DNA from: G051132615 sp051132615
Lineage (GTDB): Bacteria > Pseudomonadota > Gammaproteobacteria > Burkholderiales > Neisseriaceae
Length of the DNA: 64,000 nucleotides
NCBI RefSeq assembly: GCF_051132615.1
Contig: NZ_CP152375.1
Span: forward strand, 2,356,001-2,420,000
Reading direction: 5' to 3'
Shown here: positions 9,179 through 17,605 of the stretch, one piece after another
How the letters are laid out: every line of letters begins with the position of its first letter
Position numbering within the stretch: position 1 is the first letter of the stretch
Position numbers and translations under genes: made by a program
Notes under the pieces: generated by a model
The model's input: the letters and a program-made list of their open reading frames with translations, nothing else
Told to the model about the DNA's origin: nothing
Database searches by the model: none

Positions 9179-10342
9179 GTGATAAAGTTTAATAGAATAA
9201 ACCATTTGTTCATTCGTTCCTATATTGGTATGGGACTTGTGCTTTTTAGTGGGTTCAGTATTGCACAGGCTGCGCCAATAGCCCCAGAAATTGCCGCTAA
9301 AGCGTATTTAATTGAAGATGTGCAAAGTGGGCAGATTTTGTCTTTTAGAGATATGGATCAACAAATTGAGCCAGCATCTTTAACAAAACTGATGACGGCT
9401 TATTTGACCTTTGCTGCTTTAAAAGAAGGACATTTGACACTAGAGCAAAAACTGACGGTTTCTGAAAAAGGTTGGGCAGCAGAAGGATCGCGTATGTTCT
9501 TAGATCCTAAAACCCCAGCTACTGTGGAAGATATCGTCAAAGGCATGATAGTTCAATCTGGTAATGATGCTTGTATTACTTTGGCTGAGGCTATTTCTGG
9601 CAGTGAAGAAGCATTTGTGATGAAAATGAATGATCAAGCTAAACGTTTGGGCATGTTACATACAAATTTTACCAATAGTTCTGGGTTACCTGACCCCAAG
9701 CTATATACCACTTTGGCAGATTTGGCTATTTTATCCAAAGCCATTATGAGAGATTTCCCTGAGTATTACCCAATTTATAGTATTAAGTCATTTACGTACA
9801 ATAATATTACCCAACCTAATCGAAACTTATTGTTGTTTAGAGACCCAAGTGTCGATGGTTTAAAAACAGGACATACTGAAAGTGCGGGTTATAATTTAAT
9901 TGCCTCAAGTAAGCGTAATGGGCGTAGGGTCTTGTCCATCGTTGTAGGCACTAAAAATGCCATTGAGCGGGCGAATGAAAGCAGTAAATTACTCAATTGG
10001 GCGTTGCAATTTTATGAAACACCCAAACTTTATTCTGCCAATCAGGTTATTTCAAAAGTAACTGTTTATAAAGGTAAAAAAAATGAGTTGCCAATAGGGT
10101 TTACTGATGATGTCTATGCCACAGTGCCAAAGGGCGCTTCTAAGGAGATTTCCCCTGTTTTGGAAACGTATCAGCCTGCATTAGCGCCTATACAAAAAGG
10201 GCAAAAAGTAGGTGTTTTAAAAGTGAGCTACCAAGGTAAACTATTGTATGAACGTCCTGTTGTTGCTTTAGAGGCAGTGGAAGAAGCGGGAATATTTGGT
10301 CGTATATGGGACAGTATTATCTTATGGTTTAAATCATTTTAA
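9179..10342 (+). CDS. dacA: D-alanyl-D-alanine carboxypeptidase (PBP5/6 type)
   Basis: 387-residue low-molecular-weight penicillin-binding protein that trims the terminal D-Ala from peptidoglycan pentapeptides in the periplasm. A signal peptide ends near AQA-AP (about residue 31). The penicillin-binding motifs are Ser67-x-x-Lys70 (SLTK), SGN at 127-129 and KTG at 229-231. A beta-rich PBP5_C domain follows, and the last 15-20 residues look like the amphipathic membrane anchor. The start is a GTG with an AGGAT Shine-Dalgarno about 9 nt upstream. ybeD and lipB follow, as in many proteobacteria. Confidence 0.93.
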   Translation: MIKFNRINHLFIRSYIGMGLVLFSGFSIAQAAPIAPEIAAKAYLIEDVQSGQILSFRDMDQQIEPASLTKLMTAYLTFAALKEGHLTLEQKLTVSEKGWAAEGSRMFLDPKTPATVEDIVKGMIVQSGNDACITLAEAISGSEEAFVMKMNDQAKRLGMLHTNFTNSSGLPDPKLYTTLADLAILSKAIMRDFPEYYPIYSIKSFTYNNITQPNRNLLLFRDPSVDGLKTGHTESAGYNLIASSKRNGRRVLSIVVGTKNAIERANESSKLLNWALQFYETPKLYSANQVISKVTVYKGKKNELPIGFTDDVYATVPKGASKEISPVLETYQPALAPIQKGQKVGVLKVSYQGKLLYERPVVALEAVEEAGIFGRIWDSIILWFKSF

Positions 10343-10378
10343 TCATAGATTATTGAGATGCTATTTTAGAAGACTATT

Positions 10379-10645
10379 ATGGAACAAAAAGAAAGCTTAT
10401 TGGTATTTCCTTGTCGCTTCCCCTTAAAAGTGATGGGAGAAAGTCATCCTGAGTTTAGTGAGCGCCTGTTATACGCGGTGCAGGAGCATGCACCGCAAAC
10501 AGTTGCTGAAGATGTCACGCTTAAATTAAGCAGTAAAGGTAATTTTGTCAGTGCGACCATTACCATTACTGCTCAAAGTAAAGAGCAATTAGATAACGTT
10601 TATTTAACCCTAACAAGCCACCCATTGGTAAAGGTTGTGTTTTAA
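10379..10645 (+). CDS. ybeD: YbeD-family protein (DUF493)
   Basis: 88 residues, the typical length of the small alpha/beta YbeD family (ferredoxin-like, ACT-like fold). The FPCRFPLKVMGE start and the HPLVKVVF end are family-like. The stop codon overlaps the lipB start by one base (TAATG), so translation is probably coupled. Its constant position between dacA and lipB suggests a role in lipoate metabolism, but no activity is established. Confidence 0.88.
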   Translation: MEQKESLLVFPCRFPLKVMGESHPEFSERLLYAVQEHAPQTVAEDVTLKLSSKGNFVSATITITAQSKEQLDNVYLTLTSHPLVKVVF

Positions 10646-11247
10646 TGAAAGTGAAAAAATTAGGGTTAAGTGACTATCAACCTGTATTTAAGGCTATGGA
10701 AGATTTTACATTAAATCGACATCAGCATACAGAAGATGAACTGTGGATTGTTCAACATCCAGCTGTTTTTACCCAAGGGTTAGCAGGAAAACCAGAGCAT
10801 ATTTTAGTGAATAGTGATATCCCAGTGGTGCAAATTGATCGAGGGGGGCAGGTGACTTATCATGGCCCGGGTCAGCTGGTTGTATACACGTTAATTGATT
10901 TTAAGCGTCGCAAAATAAGTGTACGTGATTTGGTTAGAACATTAGAAAACAGTATTATTGCCACATTAGCTGAATATGGTATTACTGCCCATGGCGACGT
11001 AAAAGCACCAGGTGTTTATGTAGAAGATAAAAAAATAGCTTCTTTAGGGTTACGTATCCGAAATGGTGCGGTGTATCATGGTTTAAGTTTAAATGTGAAT
11101 ATGGATTTGACACCTTTTTCTTATATTAACCCTTGTGGTTATGCTGGGCTAGAGGTAGTACAAATAAAGGATTTAGCGCACAATCCTCCTTCTGTGGATG
11201 AAGTGGCAGAAATTTTAGTAAAACATTTGCAGCAGCTGTTAAATTAA
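10645..11247 (+). CDS. lipB: Octanoyl-ACP:protein octanoyltransferase
   Basis: 200 residues, full length. LipB moves octanoate from acyl carrier protein to the lipoyl domains of 2-oxoacid dehydrogenases and GcvH, the first step of lipoate synthesis. The signature RGGQVTYHGPGQ is present. The catalytic pair is Lys130 (KKIASLG) and Cys164 (NPCGYAG), 34 residues apart as in E. coli LipB (135/169). Coupled to ybeD by a one-base overlap. lipA, which often follows, is not next to it here. Confidence 0.96.
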   Translation: MKVKKLGLSDYQPVFKAMEDFTLNRHQHTEDELWIVQHPAVFTQGLAGKPEHILVNSDIPVVQIDRGGQVTYHGPGQLVVYTLIDFKRRKISVRDLVRTLENSIIATLAEYGITAHGDVKAPGVYVEDKKIASLGLRIRNGAVYHGLSLNVNMDLTPFSYINPCGYAGLEVVQIKDLAHNPPSVDEVAEILVKHLQQLLN

Positions 11248-11581
11248 TCAAGTATTGTTGATCAACTTACATTTAAATTTTAGGCTAAATTGGCCAACTG
11301 CTTGCGAAAAAAAGTAAATCCTGTTAGGATTCATCCCTTCTTTGAGTCATCGTCCTCAACCTTGTGCTAGTCACACACAAATGATTCCTATTCATAAAAA
11401 ATCTTATTGTGCTTGTTTTGTTGGTTTGGTTGTCGCCGATGTTGATTAATTAAGCCATTAGGCTTTAGGCAAAACCAAGTCTTACTAAATTTAGAATCAG
11501 TATAGATGATCATCTATTTTTTTCTATTGGTTTTTTGTGTTTTTTGAAAAGATACTGTTTTGCTGTATTTTTAGGAATATT
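11248..11581 (+). promoter_or_regulatory. Long leader region upstream of rhlE
   Basis: A 334-base stretch without a supported gene. It holds two small hairpins, AATCCT-GTT-AGGATT at 11317-11331 and AAGCC/GGCTT at 11452-11465. Long structured 5' leaders are common in front of cold-responsive DEAD-box helicase genes, so a regulated leader is plausible. No start of transcription is assigned. A 22-codon reading frame beginning near 11380 lacks a ribosome binding site and is not called. Confidence 0.35.
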
Positions 11582-12970
11582 ATGACCGTTTCATTTGCAG
11601 ATTTAAATTTAAGTGCACCATTAATTCAAGCTTTAGAAAAAGCAGATTATCAAACACCAACAGATGTTCAAATTCAAGCAATTCCTGCTGCCTTAAAGGG
11701 TGAAGATTTACTGGTTTCTGCTCAAACAGGCAGTGGTAAAACAGCAGGTTTTCTATTACCTTCATTAGAAAAATTATTAAAACGTAGTGAACAACCAGGT
11801 AAGGGACCGCGTGTATTGGTGCTAACGCCAACACGTGAATTAGCCCAACAAGTAGAAAAAAATGCGCAAGTTTATGGTGAAAATATGCGTTGGTTACGCA
11901 CAGTTTCTTTAGTCGGTGGTACATCATTTGGTCATCAAACCAGAATGCTCAATAAGCCAATTGATATTATTGTCGCTACTCCTGGTCGGTTAATGGATCA
12001 TATGAGACAAGGCCGAATTGATTTTAGTCGTCTGGAAGTTTTGATTCTGGATGAGGCTGATCGTATGCTGGATATGGGGTTTATTGAAGATATTGAAACA
12101 ATTGTTGCCGCTGTCCCTAAAGAGCGCCAAACCTTATTGTTTTCTGCTACATTAGATGGCGTTGTGGGTAAATTGGCCATGCGTTTGACAAATAACCCAA
12201 CCCGCATTGAAATTGAGCGTAAAGAAGACGGTGCTAAAATTGAGGAACAATTGTTGTATTGTGATGATTTTCGCCATAAGGATCGTTTACTGGATCATAT
12301 TTTGCGTGACGCAAATATTGACCAATGTGTTATTTTTACTGCCACTAAATCTTATAGTGAAGAATTATCTGATCGACTATATGAAAAAGGTTATGCGTCA
12401 GCCTGTTTACATGGTGATATGCCACAAAATTGGCGTAATCGTACTTTAAACGATTTACGTGTTGGTCGAATTAAAATATTAGTGGCAACAGATGTTGCTG
12501 CGCGCGGTATTGATGTGCCAACTATTACTCATGTAATCAATTATGATTTACCCAAACAGCCAGAAGATTATGTGCATCGTATTGGTCGCACTGGGCGAGC
12601 AGGACGCAGTGGTATTGCCATAACTTTTGCAGAAGTAAAAGAATATATTAAAGTTCAAAAAATTGAGCGCTATTTAAACCGTAAACTACCTGAAGCTGTG
12701 ATTGAAGGTATGGAACCGACTCGTCGCCGTCCTAAGCCAGAATTTAAAGACAAACGCAGAAGCAATGGCGGTGGCTATAAAGGTAAAGGTTCTTCTGCTG
12801 GGCAAGGTAGAAGTGGGCAACCTCAAGGCTATTCAACAGAAAGGCGTTCTGGTTCAGCTAATCGAAAAGGTACATCTAACGCTGCAGGAAGTAGTCGCCC
12901 ATCTTTTAGTGGTGATAAAAGACGCAGTAGCGGTAAACCATCCACTCAGAGAAGAGCAGCATCTGCTTAA
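11582..12970 (+). CDS. rhlE: DEAD-box RNA helicase, RhlE type
   Basis: 462 residues from the chosen ATG, which has AGGA 7 nt upstream; an in-frame GTG 45 nt earlier would add an unlikely hydrophobic leader. It unwinds RNA duplexes, probably in ribosome assembly or mRNA turnover. Motifs in order: F and Q motif (FADLNLS, PTDVQIQ), Walker A AQTGSGKT, PTRELAQQ, DEAD, SAT, and HRIGRTGRAGR. From about residue 380 the tail is basic and rich in Gly, Ser, Arg and Lys, typical of RNA-binding extensions in RhlE. It is followed by a strong terminator. Confidence 0.93.
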   Translation: MTVSFADLNLSAPLIQALEKADYQTPTDVQIQAIPAALKGEDLLVSAQTGSGKTAGFLLPSLEKLLKRSEQPGKGPRVLVLTPTRELAQQVEKNAQVYGENMRWLRTVSLVGGTSFGHQTRMLNKPIDIIVATPGRLMDHMRQGRIDFSRLEVLILDEADRMLDMGFIEDIETIVAAVPKERQTLLFSATLDGVVGKLAMRLTNNPTRIEIERKEDGAKIEEQLLYCDDFRHKDRLLDHILRDANIDQCVIFTATKSYSEELSDRLYEKGYASACLHGDMPQNWRNRTLNDLRVGRIKILVATDVAARGIDVPTITHVINYDLPKQPEDYVHRIGRTGRAGRSGIAITFAEVKEYIKVQKIERYLNRKLPEAVIEGMEPTRRRPKPEFKDKRRSNGGGYKGKGSSAGQGRSGQPQGYSTERRSGSANRKGTSNAAGSSRPSFSGDKRRSSGKPSTQRRAASA

Positions 12971-12986
12971 TTTTTGAGAAAAAATC

Positions 12987-13020
12987 AAAACCACCAAAAA
13001 ATATATTTGGTGGTTTTTTT
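12987..13020. terminator. Bidirectional terminator between rhlE and mgtC
   Basis: A 12-bp stem (AAAACCACCAAA / TTTGGTGGTTTT) with a short AT loop and a T run on the plus strand, and an A-rich run on the other side. It lies between convergent genes. Confidence 0.85.
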
Positions 13021-13040
13021 GTTATCTTATACTTAAGAAA

Positions 13041-13754
13041 CTAATCTCTAAAAGAAGGACTCCAAAAAGCTTGTTTGATCATGGTCAGGCCAGATATACG
13101 TTGTATGAGCTCATCTAGATTGGTGCTGTTGGCAGATTCGGTTGTCAAAATTAATTCAATTTCTACTTCGTTTTCTCCAAAAGTGTGAATATCCATATCA
13201 GAAATAAAATAATGATTGGCTTTCAATTCCGCTTTTAATAAAGACAGTGCTTCTTTTTGCTGCTCCTTTTCTGTAATCATGTGGATTTCAATGGTTGTTT
13301 CAATGGCTTCCATATCAAATGGCCTTCGATTAATAGCGTGAACCACTGGACGTAATAATGTATTGGCCGCTAAAACAAATAGTGTTGCCATAATGGCTTC
13401 TAATATCAAATGAGCACCAGCACACGCACCAATTGCAGCAGCGCCCCATAAAGTTGCTGCTGTATTGATTCCTCTTACATTGCCTTCTTCTCGCATAATG
13501 ACGCCTGCTCCAAGAAAGCCAACGCCAGAGACAACATAAGACACCACACGTGCAACACCTTCTGTACCATAGTTTCCTGCCATATTCACAAATACAGCAG
13601 CACCAATTGCGACCAAAACATTGGTACGTAACCCCGCTGTTCGTTGACGATATTGTCGTTCAAATCCAACTAATCCACCTAAAATAAAGGCGGTGATTAA
13701 ACAAATAAATGTATTAAGTAAGGAGCTTAAGTTTATTAAGAGTATTGCTTTCAT
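13041..13754 (-). CDS. mgtC: MgtC-family membrane protein
   Basis: 237 residues: four or five membrane segments in the first 140 residues and a soluble ACT-like domain at the C-terminus. The conserved MgtC signature is clear (GGLVGFERQYRQRTAGLRTN, then GVGFLGAGVIM and GINTAATLW). In Salmonella, MgtC restrains the F1Fo ATP synthase and supports growth in low Mg2+. It lies 98 nt downstream of mgtA on the same strand, so both are probably expressed from the mgtA leader. The order mgtA-mgtC is the reverse of the Salmonella mgtCB operon. Confidence 0.9.
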   Translation of the reverse strand: MKAILLINLSSLLNTFICLITAFILGGLVGFERQYRQRTAGLRTNVLVAIGAAVFVNMAGNYGTEGVARVVSYVVSGVGFLGAGVIMREEGNVRGINTAATLWGAAAIGACAGAHLILEAIMATLFVLAANTLLRPVVHAINRRPFDMEAIETTIEIHMITEKEQQKEALSLLKAELKANHYFISDMDIHTFGENEVEIELILTTESANSTNLDELIQRISGLTMIKQAFWSPSFRD

Positions 13755-13852
13755 ATTGCCCTCCTGATTTTTTTAACTTTCAAATTGAATGGGAGGAGAA
13801 AATAACCGTAAACAAACGGTTATTTTCCTAAGTTTAGTGAGTAAAGTATTGA

Positions 13853-16561
13853 TTAATACCATTGTCCAAATCGGCGGATATAAATGGTTTTCATCAGTTG
13901 AGCAACAATACAATAACTTAATAATGTGGCAATGAGCCAAGGGAAATATGACCAAGGCAATGCTTGTAAACCAACCATAGGCCCTAATGGTGAGAATGGC
14001 AAATAAATACCAATGCACATAACCAATATGGTTGCCAAAAGGACAGGCAGTGTCGCTGTACTTTGCACAAATGGTATTTTGCGGGTTCTGAGCATATGCA
14101 CAACCAATGTTTGTGACAATAAGCCCTCAATAAACCAGCCTGAATGGAATAAAGATTCCATAGCAACACTGGTTGCACCAAATACAAACCACATTAAAGC
14201 ATAAGTAGAGATATCAAAAATAGAGGATGTTGGTCCAATCCAAATCATAAAGCGACCAATATTAGGTGCATCCCATTTACGAGGTTGACGTAAATACTCT
14301 TCATCCACTTTATCCCATGGTAAAGTCATTTGAGATAAATCGTAGAGTAAATTTTGTACCAGTAATTGAATGGTCATCATAGGTAAAAAGGGTAAAAAAG
14401 CACTGGCAATTAAAACAGAAAATACGTTACCAAAGTTAGAACTGGCAGTCATATTGAGGTATTTATTGATATTACCAAATGTTTCTCGGCCTTTAATGAC
14501 ACCTTGTTCAAGTACCATTAAGCTTTTTTCCAGCAAAATAATATCGGCTGTTTCTTTGGCAATATCGGTTGCAGTATCTACAGAAATACCCACATCAGCA
14601 TCTTTTAATGCGGGTGCATCATTAATACCATCACCTAAAAAGCCAACGGTATGTTCATTTGCTTGCAATACTTTGAGAATACGAGATTTTTGCATGGGAG
14701 ACAGTTTGGCAAACACAGTATTTTGTTCTACTTGTGTAGACAGTTCGGCATCTGTGAGTTGCTCAATATCATTGCCCAGCATAGGGGTACCAACATGAAT
14801 GCCTACTTCACGACAAATTTTACTGGTAATAATGGCATTGTCTCCTGTGAGAACTTTAATTGAGACGCCATACTCCTGCAAAGCACAAATAGCTGCTTTA
14901 GCACTTTCTTTGGGTGGATCTAAGAAAGTTAAAAAACCTTGAATGGTTAGATCACACTCATCAGTATTGTTGTATTGTGGTTTAAGCTGTTCTTTTGTAA
15001 TCCTTTTAATCCCAAGCATCAATACTCTAAAACCTTCAGTATTGTATTGTTCATTTAAAATAAACAGTTGTTTTTTTCGCTCCTCTGTTAATAAAGCAAC
15101 ACCTTCTTTTTCCTTAATGTGAGTAGAAATACGCATCATTTCTTCTACGGCACCTTTACAAATTAAGACTTGTTGCCCATCGTGTTCGACGATTACAGAT
15201 AAACGGCGACGTTCAAAATCAAAAGGAAGCTCATCTATTTTTGACCAATTCTCTGGTATGGTGAGTTCTGGATGCTCATTCATATAATGAACAACGGCTT
15301 TATCCATTAAATTTTTAACACCGCTTTGATGAAAACTATTTAACCAGGCCAACTGAAAAACTGAGTCATCTGTTTCATCATCCACATTAATATGATGTTG
15401 TAAAATAATTTGATCTTGAGTGAGTGTGCCTGTTTTATCTGTACATAAAACATCCATTGCCCCCAAGTTTTGAATAGCATTGAGCCTTTTAACCACTACT
15501 TTGTTTTTTGCCATTGCCATCGCACCTTTTGCAAGGTTTGCGCTCACAATCATTGGTAACATTTCTGGGGTGAGGCCTACTGCTACAGCTAATGCAAATA
15601 ATGCAGCTTCTCCCCAATCTCCTTTAGTGAACCCATTGATTAATAAAACAATAGGAATCATCACCAACATAAAGCGAATTAATAGCCAGCTAACACTATT
15701 AACTCCTTTATCAAAAGCAGTTTGTGCTCTAGAACCAACAATTGATTTAGCTAAAGAGCCAAAGTATGTGCGTTCAGCCGTTGCAATCACTACTGCTGTT
15801 GCTGTACCACTGACAACATTTGTTCCCATAAAGCAGAACTGATTGAGCGCCAGTAATGAGTGCTCGTTTTTTTCTGAAGAAATATCTTGAGTAGCAGATT
15901 TTTGAATAACATGACCCATAGTGTCATATTTTTCAACAGGTAAAGATTCTCCTGTTAAAATTGCTTGGCTAATGAATAAATCTTTTGATTCAATGAGTCG
16001 AACATCAGCTGGAACAATATCGCCACTATATAGTTGAATAATATCGCCTGGCACTAAACCTGCAATGGGTACTTCCCTTATTTTGGTGCGCCTGTCTTTT
16101 TGAGAACGACGTAAAACAGAAGCTGTCGTTTTTACCATTGATTTTAGTGCCATTGCTGCTTTATTAGAGCGGTATTCTTGCCAAAAACGCAGCAAAGAGC
16201 TGATTAAAATCATAGTCGTGATGATGATGACTGCTGTGATATCAGTTGGTTCTTTATGCTGTCGAGGCAGCCAATAATCTGTAATAAAGCTGATGATGGC
16301 CAAAATAGCCAATACGTAAATAAAGGGATTATTAAAAGATTTGAGTAGCTGTGTGAAGATAGAAGGGGCTTTTTCATGAGCCACTTCATTGGCGCCATAA
16401 ATTCTCAAGCGCTCATCAATGTTTCTTAAAAACAAACCATCTTTACTGGTTTGTAAGCGTGCCAAAGTTTCATCCAAATTGATTTTGGCGTGTTCTGCGC
16501 AAGAAATATATTTGGGAAAGGCGCTTTGATGAACAATACTGTTTGTATATTGTTTTTTCAT
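13853..16561 (-). CDS. mgtA: Magnesium-importing P-type ATPase
   Basis: 902 residues of the P3B-type ATPase family MgtA/MgtB, full length, inner membrane. It brings Mg2+ into the cytoplasm at the cost of ATP. Seen in order: the cation ATPase N domain, membrane helices M1-M2, the actuator loop with LTGES, the phosphorylated aspartate in CTDKTGTLTQ (Asp375; E. coli MgtA has Asp379), the hinge GDGINDAPALKDADVGI, and six C-terminal helices. A 640-nt upstream region with a leader peptide gene suggests control by Mg2+ at the RNA level. mgtC follows. Confidence 0.95.
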   Translation of the reverse strand: MKKQYTNSIVHQSAFPKYISCAEHAKINLDETLARLQTSKDGLFLRNIDERLRIYGANEVAHEKAPSIFTQLLKSFNNPFIYVLAILAIISFITDYWLPRQHKEPTDITAVIIITTMILISSLLRFWQEYRSNKAAMALKSMVKTTASVLRRSQKDRRTKIREVPIAGLVPGDIIQLYSGDIVPADVRLIESKDLFISQAILTGESLPVEKYDTMGHVIQKSATQDISSEKNEHSLLALNQFCFMGTNVVSGTATAVVIATAERTYFGSLAKSIVGSRAQTAFDKGVNSVSWLLIRFMLVMIPIVLLINGFTKGDWGEAALFALAVAVGLTPEMLPMIVSANLAKGAMAMAKNKVVVKRLNAIQNLGAMDVLCTDKTGTLTQDQIILQHHINVDDETDDSVFQLAWLNSFHQSGVKNLMDKAVVHYMNEHPELTIPENWSKIDELPFDFERRRLSVIVEHDGQQVLICKGAVEEMMRISTHIKEKEGVALLTEERKKQLFILNEQYNTEGFRVLMLGIKRITKEQLKPQYNNTDECDLTIQGFLTFLDPPKESAKAAICALQEYGVSIKVLTGDNAIITSKICREVGIHVGTPMLGNDIEQLTDAELSTQVEQNTVFAKLSPMQKSRILKVLQANEHTVGFLGDGINDAPALKDADVGISVDTATDIAKETADIILLEKSLMVLEQGVIKGRETFGNINKYLNMTASSNFGNVFSVLIASAFLPFLPMMTIQLLVQNLLYDLSQMTLPWDKVDEEYLRQPRKWDAPNIGRFMIWIGPTSSIFDISTYALMWFVFGATSVAMESLFHSGWFIEGLLSQTLVVHMLRTRKIPFVQSTATLPVLLATILVMCIGIYLPFSPLGPMVGLQALPWSYFPWLIATLLSYCIVAQLMKTIYIRRFGQWY

Positions 16562-16970
16562 GGTTAATACTCCTGATACCCATATCTATTTCACATAGAC
16601 ACGAGTAAGGCACCATGAACTATGGAAAGATGAATAGGTAAGTGGTAATCAAGTAATAAAAATAAAATATTGGTTGACCTAACAAGGTCGTATTACTGGG
16701 ATCATCGTCCATAGTGGATTCCTTTCAATAGTCAAAAGTAAACTTATCACATATTGAGTATGTGAATAAGTAAGTCACCACAAAAACAGAAAGAAGAAAG
16801 AGATCTTCTAGATTTATGCCTTAGCTGTTTAGCAGGCATCCAGAAGTGAATAAGGAAAACTGCTTAGACAGAATATAAAGACATAACCTGATTTTGCAGG
16901 CTAGTTATAAAAAAGTATGAGAGCCTCGATGAGGGTTCCATAATGTGCTGTGTTACCTTAAAAATGAAAA
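16562..16970 (-). promoter_or_regulatory. Structured mgtA leader RNA
   Basis: About 410 nt between the proposed promoter and the mgtA start, read on the minus strand. It holds a hairpin at 16816-16839 (ATGCCT..AGGCAT with an inner GCT/AGC), a 12-bp hairpin with one bulge at 16742-16772 just before the leader peptide, a 5-bp hairpin inside the leader reading frame (16676-16689) and the leader peptide gene. I see no M-box consensus. The layout, a short reading frame with structure around it ahead of mgtA, is like the Mg2+-responsive mgtA leader of enterobacteria, but the sequence is different. The transcription start is inferred. Confidence 0.5.
16620..16712 (-). CDS. Putative Mg2+-sensing leader peptide of mgtA
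   Basis: A 30-codon reading frame in the mgtA leader, ATG to TAG, with a good Shine-Dalgarno (AAAGGA, 7 nt spacing). The peptide begins MDDDPSNTTLLGQP and continues with a hydrophobic, aromatic tail ending in proline. Runs of Asp/Glu followed by Pro near the N-terminus destabilise the translating ribosome when Mg2+ is low; this is the known mechanism of E. coli MgtL, which begins MEPDPTPLP. The acidic-proline start at the right place before mgtA suggests the same role here. It is unlike MgtL in sequence, so it is an analogue or a very divergent homologue. Confidence 0.6.
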   Translation of the reverse strand: MDDDPSNTTLLGQPIFYFYYLITTYLFIFP

Positions 16971-16977
16971 CGCAGAA

Positions 16978-17006
16978 ATTATAGAATAAAAACATAGATT
17001 AAACAA
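16978..17006 (-). promoter_or_regulatory. Putative sigma-70 promoter of mgtA leader
   Basis: Minus strand: -35 TTGTTT (17006-17001), 17-nt spacer, -10 TATAAT (16983-16978). TGTTTA-N5-TGTTTT overlaps the -35 and resembles a PhoP box, but its distance to the -10 is shorter than in characterised PhoP promoters. Confidence 0.45.
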
Positions 17007-17202
17007 TATACTTATTTAAAAGTAAAAATTTAGACGTAAATGAAAGTGTCAATTATATGTTGGTTATTTTATAATTTCTATTAAATAGATAAGAAATTAA
17101 TGAGGTTAAGAAAAGGAGTTGGTCTGTTTTGATGCTAAATTTAAAACAACACCTATGAAACGTTTTTGATAGTCGTATTTATTCATAATTCCATATAAAA
17201 CT

Positions 17203-17589
17203 CTATTTTTTGCCCGAAGAGGGTGTTTTTTTAAATTTTAACTTGAAGTGAAACGCCATCACAGCATTCCCTTTACAACGTATTTTGTCAATAAGGGTAA
17301 TGGAGTCAATTAAGCTAATAGGTAGTTTTTTATTTTCTACATAGATATATTCAGGTGTAAAGCGTACTTGTTTTAATTTCCCTGTGGATGATTTTTTAAT
17401 ATACAAGATAAATAGAGTCATCGCAGAAGCAGGAAAAAATAACCAAGGAGAAGCTTTATCTGGATCCCCTACAAATAAATTTGCTAAAGAACCAAATGCC
17501 ATTAATGCAAAGAAAAATGCTATTAAAGAATGCCAAGCTTTATGTCCGCTTGAACTACAACGCCATTCTTTTATAATTTCTTCTACCAT
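17203..17589 (-). CDS. Small membrane protein with PH-like tail, unknown function
   Basis: 128 residues, not recognised. Two hydrophobic segments (about 20-40 and 48-64) form a likely membrane hairpin. The rest (from about 75: RFTPEYIYVENKKLPISLIDSI onwards) is a beta-rich stretch that looks like the small bacterial PH-like domain seen in many two-helix membrane proteins. It starts 16 nt after mlaA on the same strand and may be the last gene of the mla transcript, but has no known Mla role. No convincing Shine-Dalgarno is seen. The product ends in a basic Lys-rich tail. Confidence 0.6.
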   Translation of the reverse strand: MVEEIIKEWRCSSSGHKAWHSLIAFFFALMAFGSLANLFVGDPDKASPWLFFPASAMTLFILYIKKSSTGKLKQVRFTPEYIYVENKKLPISLIDSITLIDKIRCKGNAVMAFHFKLKFKKTPSSGKK

Positions 17590-17605
17590 ATATTTTCAGT
17601 TTTGG

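Noticed and set aside
11537..11581. Longer N-terminus for the RhlE helicase from an upstream GTG
   Set aside because: It would add a hydrophobic, Phe/Cys-rich leader unlike the family; the ATG at 11582 has a Shine-Dalgarno and gives the normal start.
16562..16970. M-box (ykoK) riboswitch ahead of mgtA
   Set aside because: The conserved M-box core blocks are not recognisable; the leader peptide with hairpins explains the region better.
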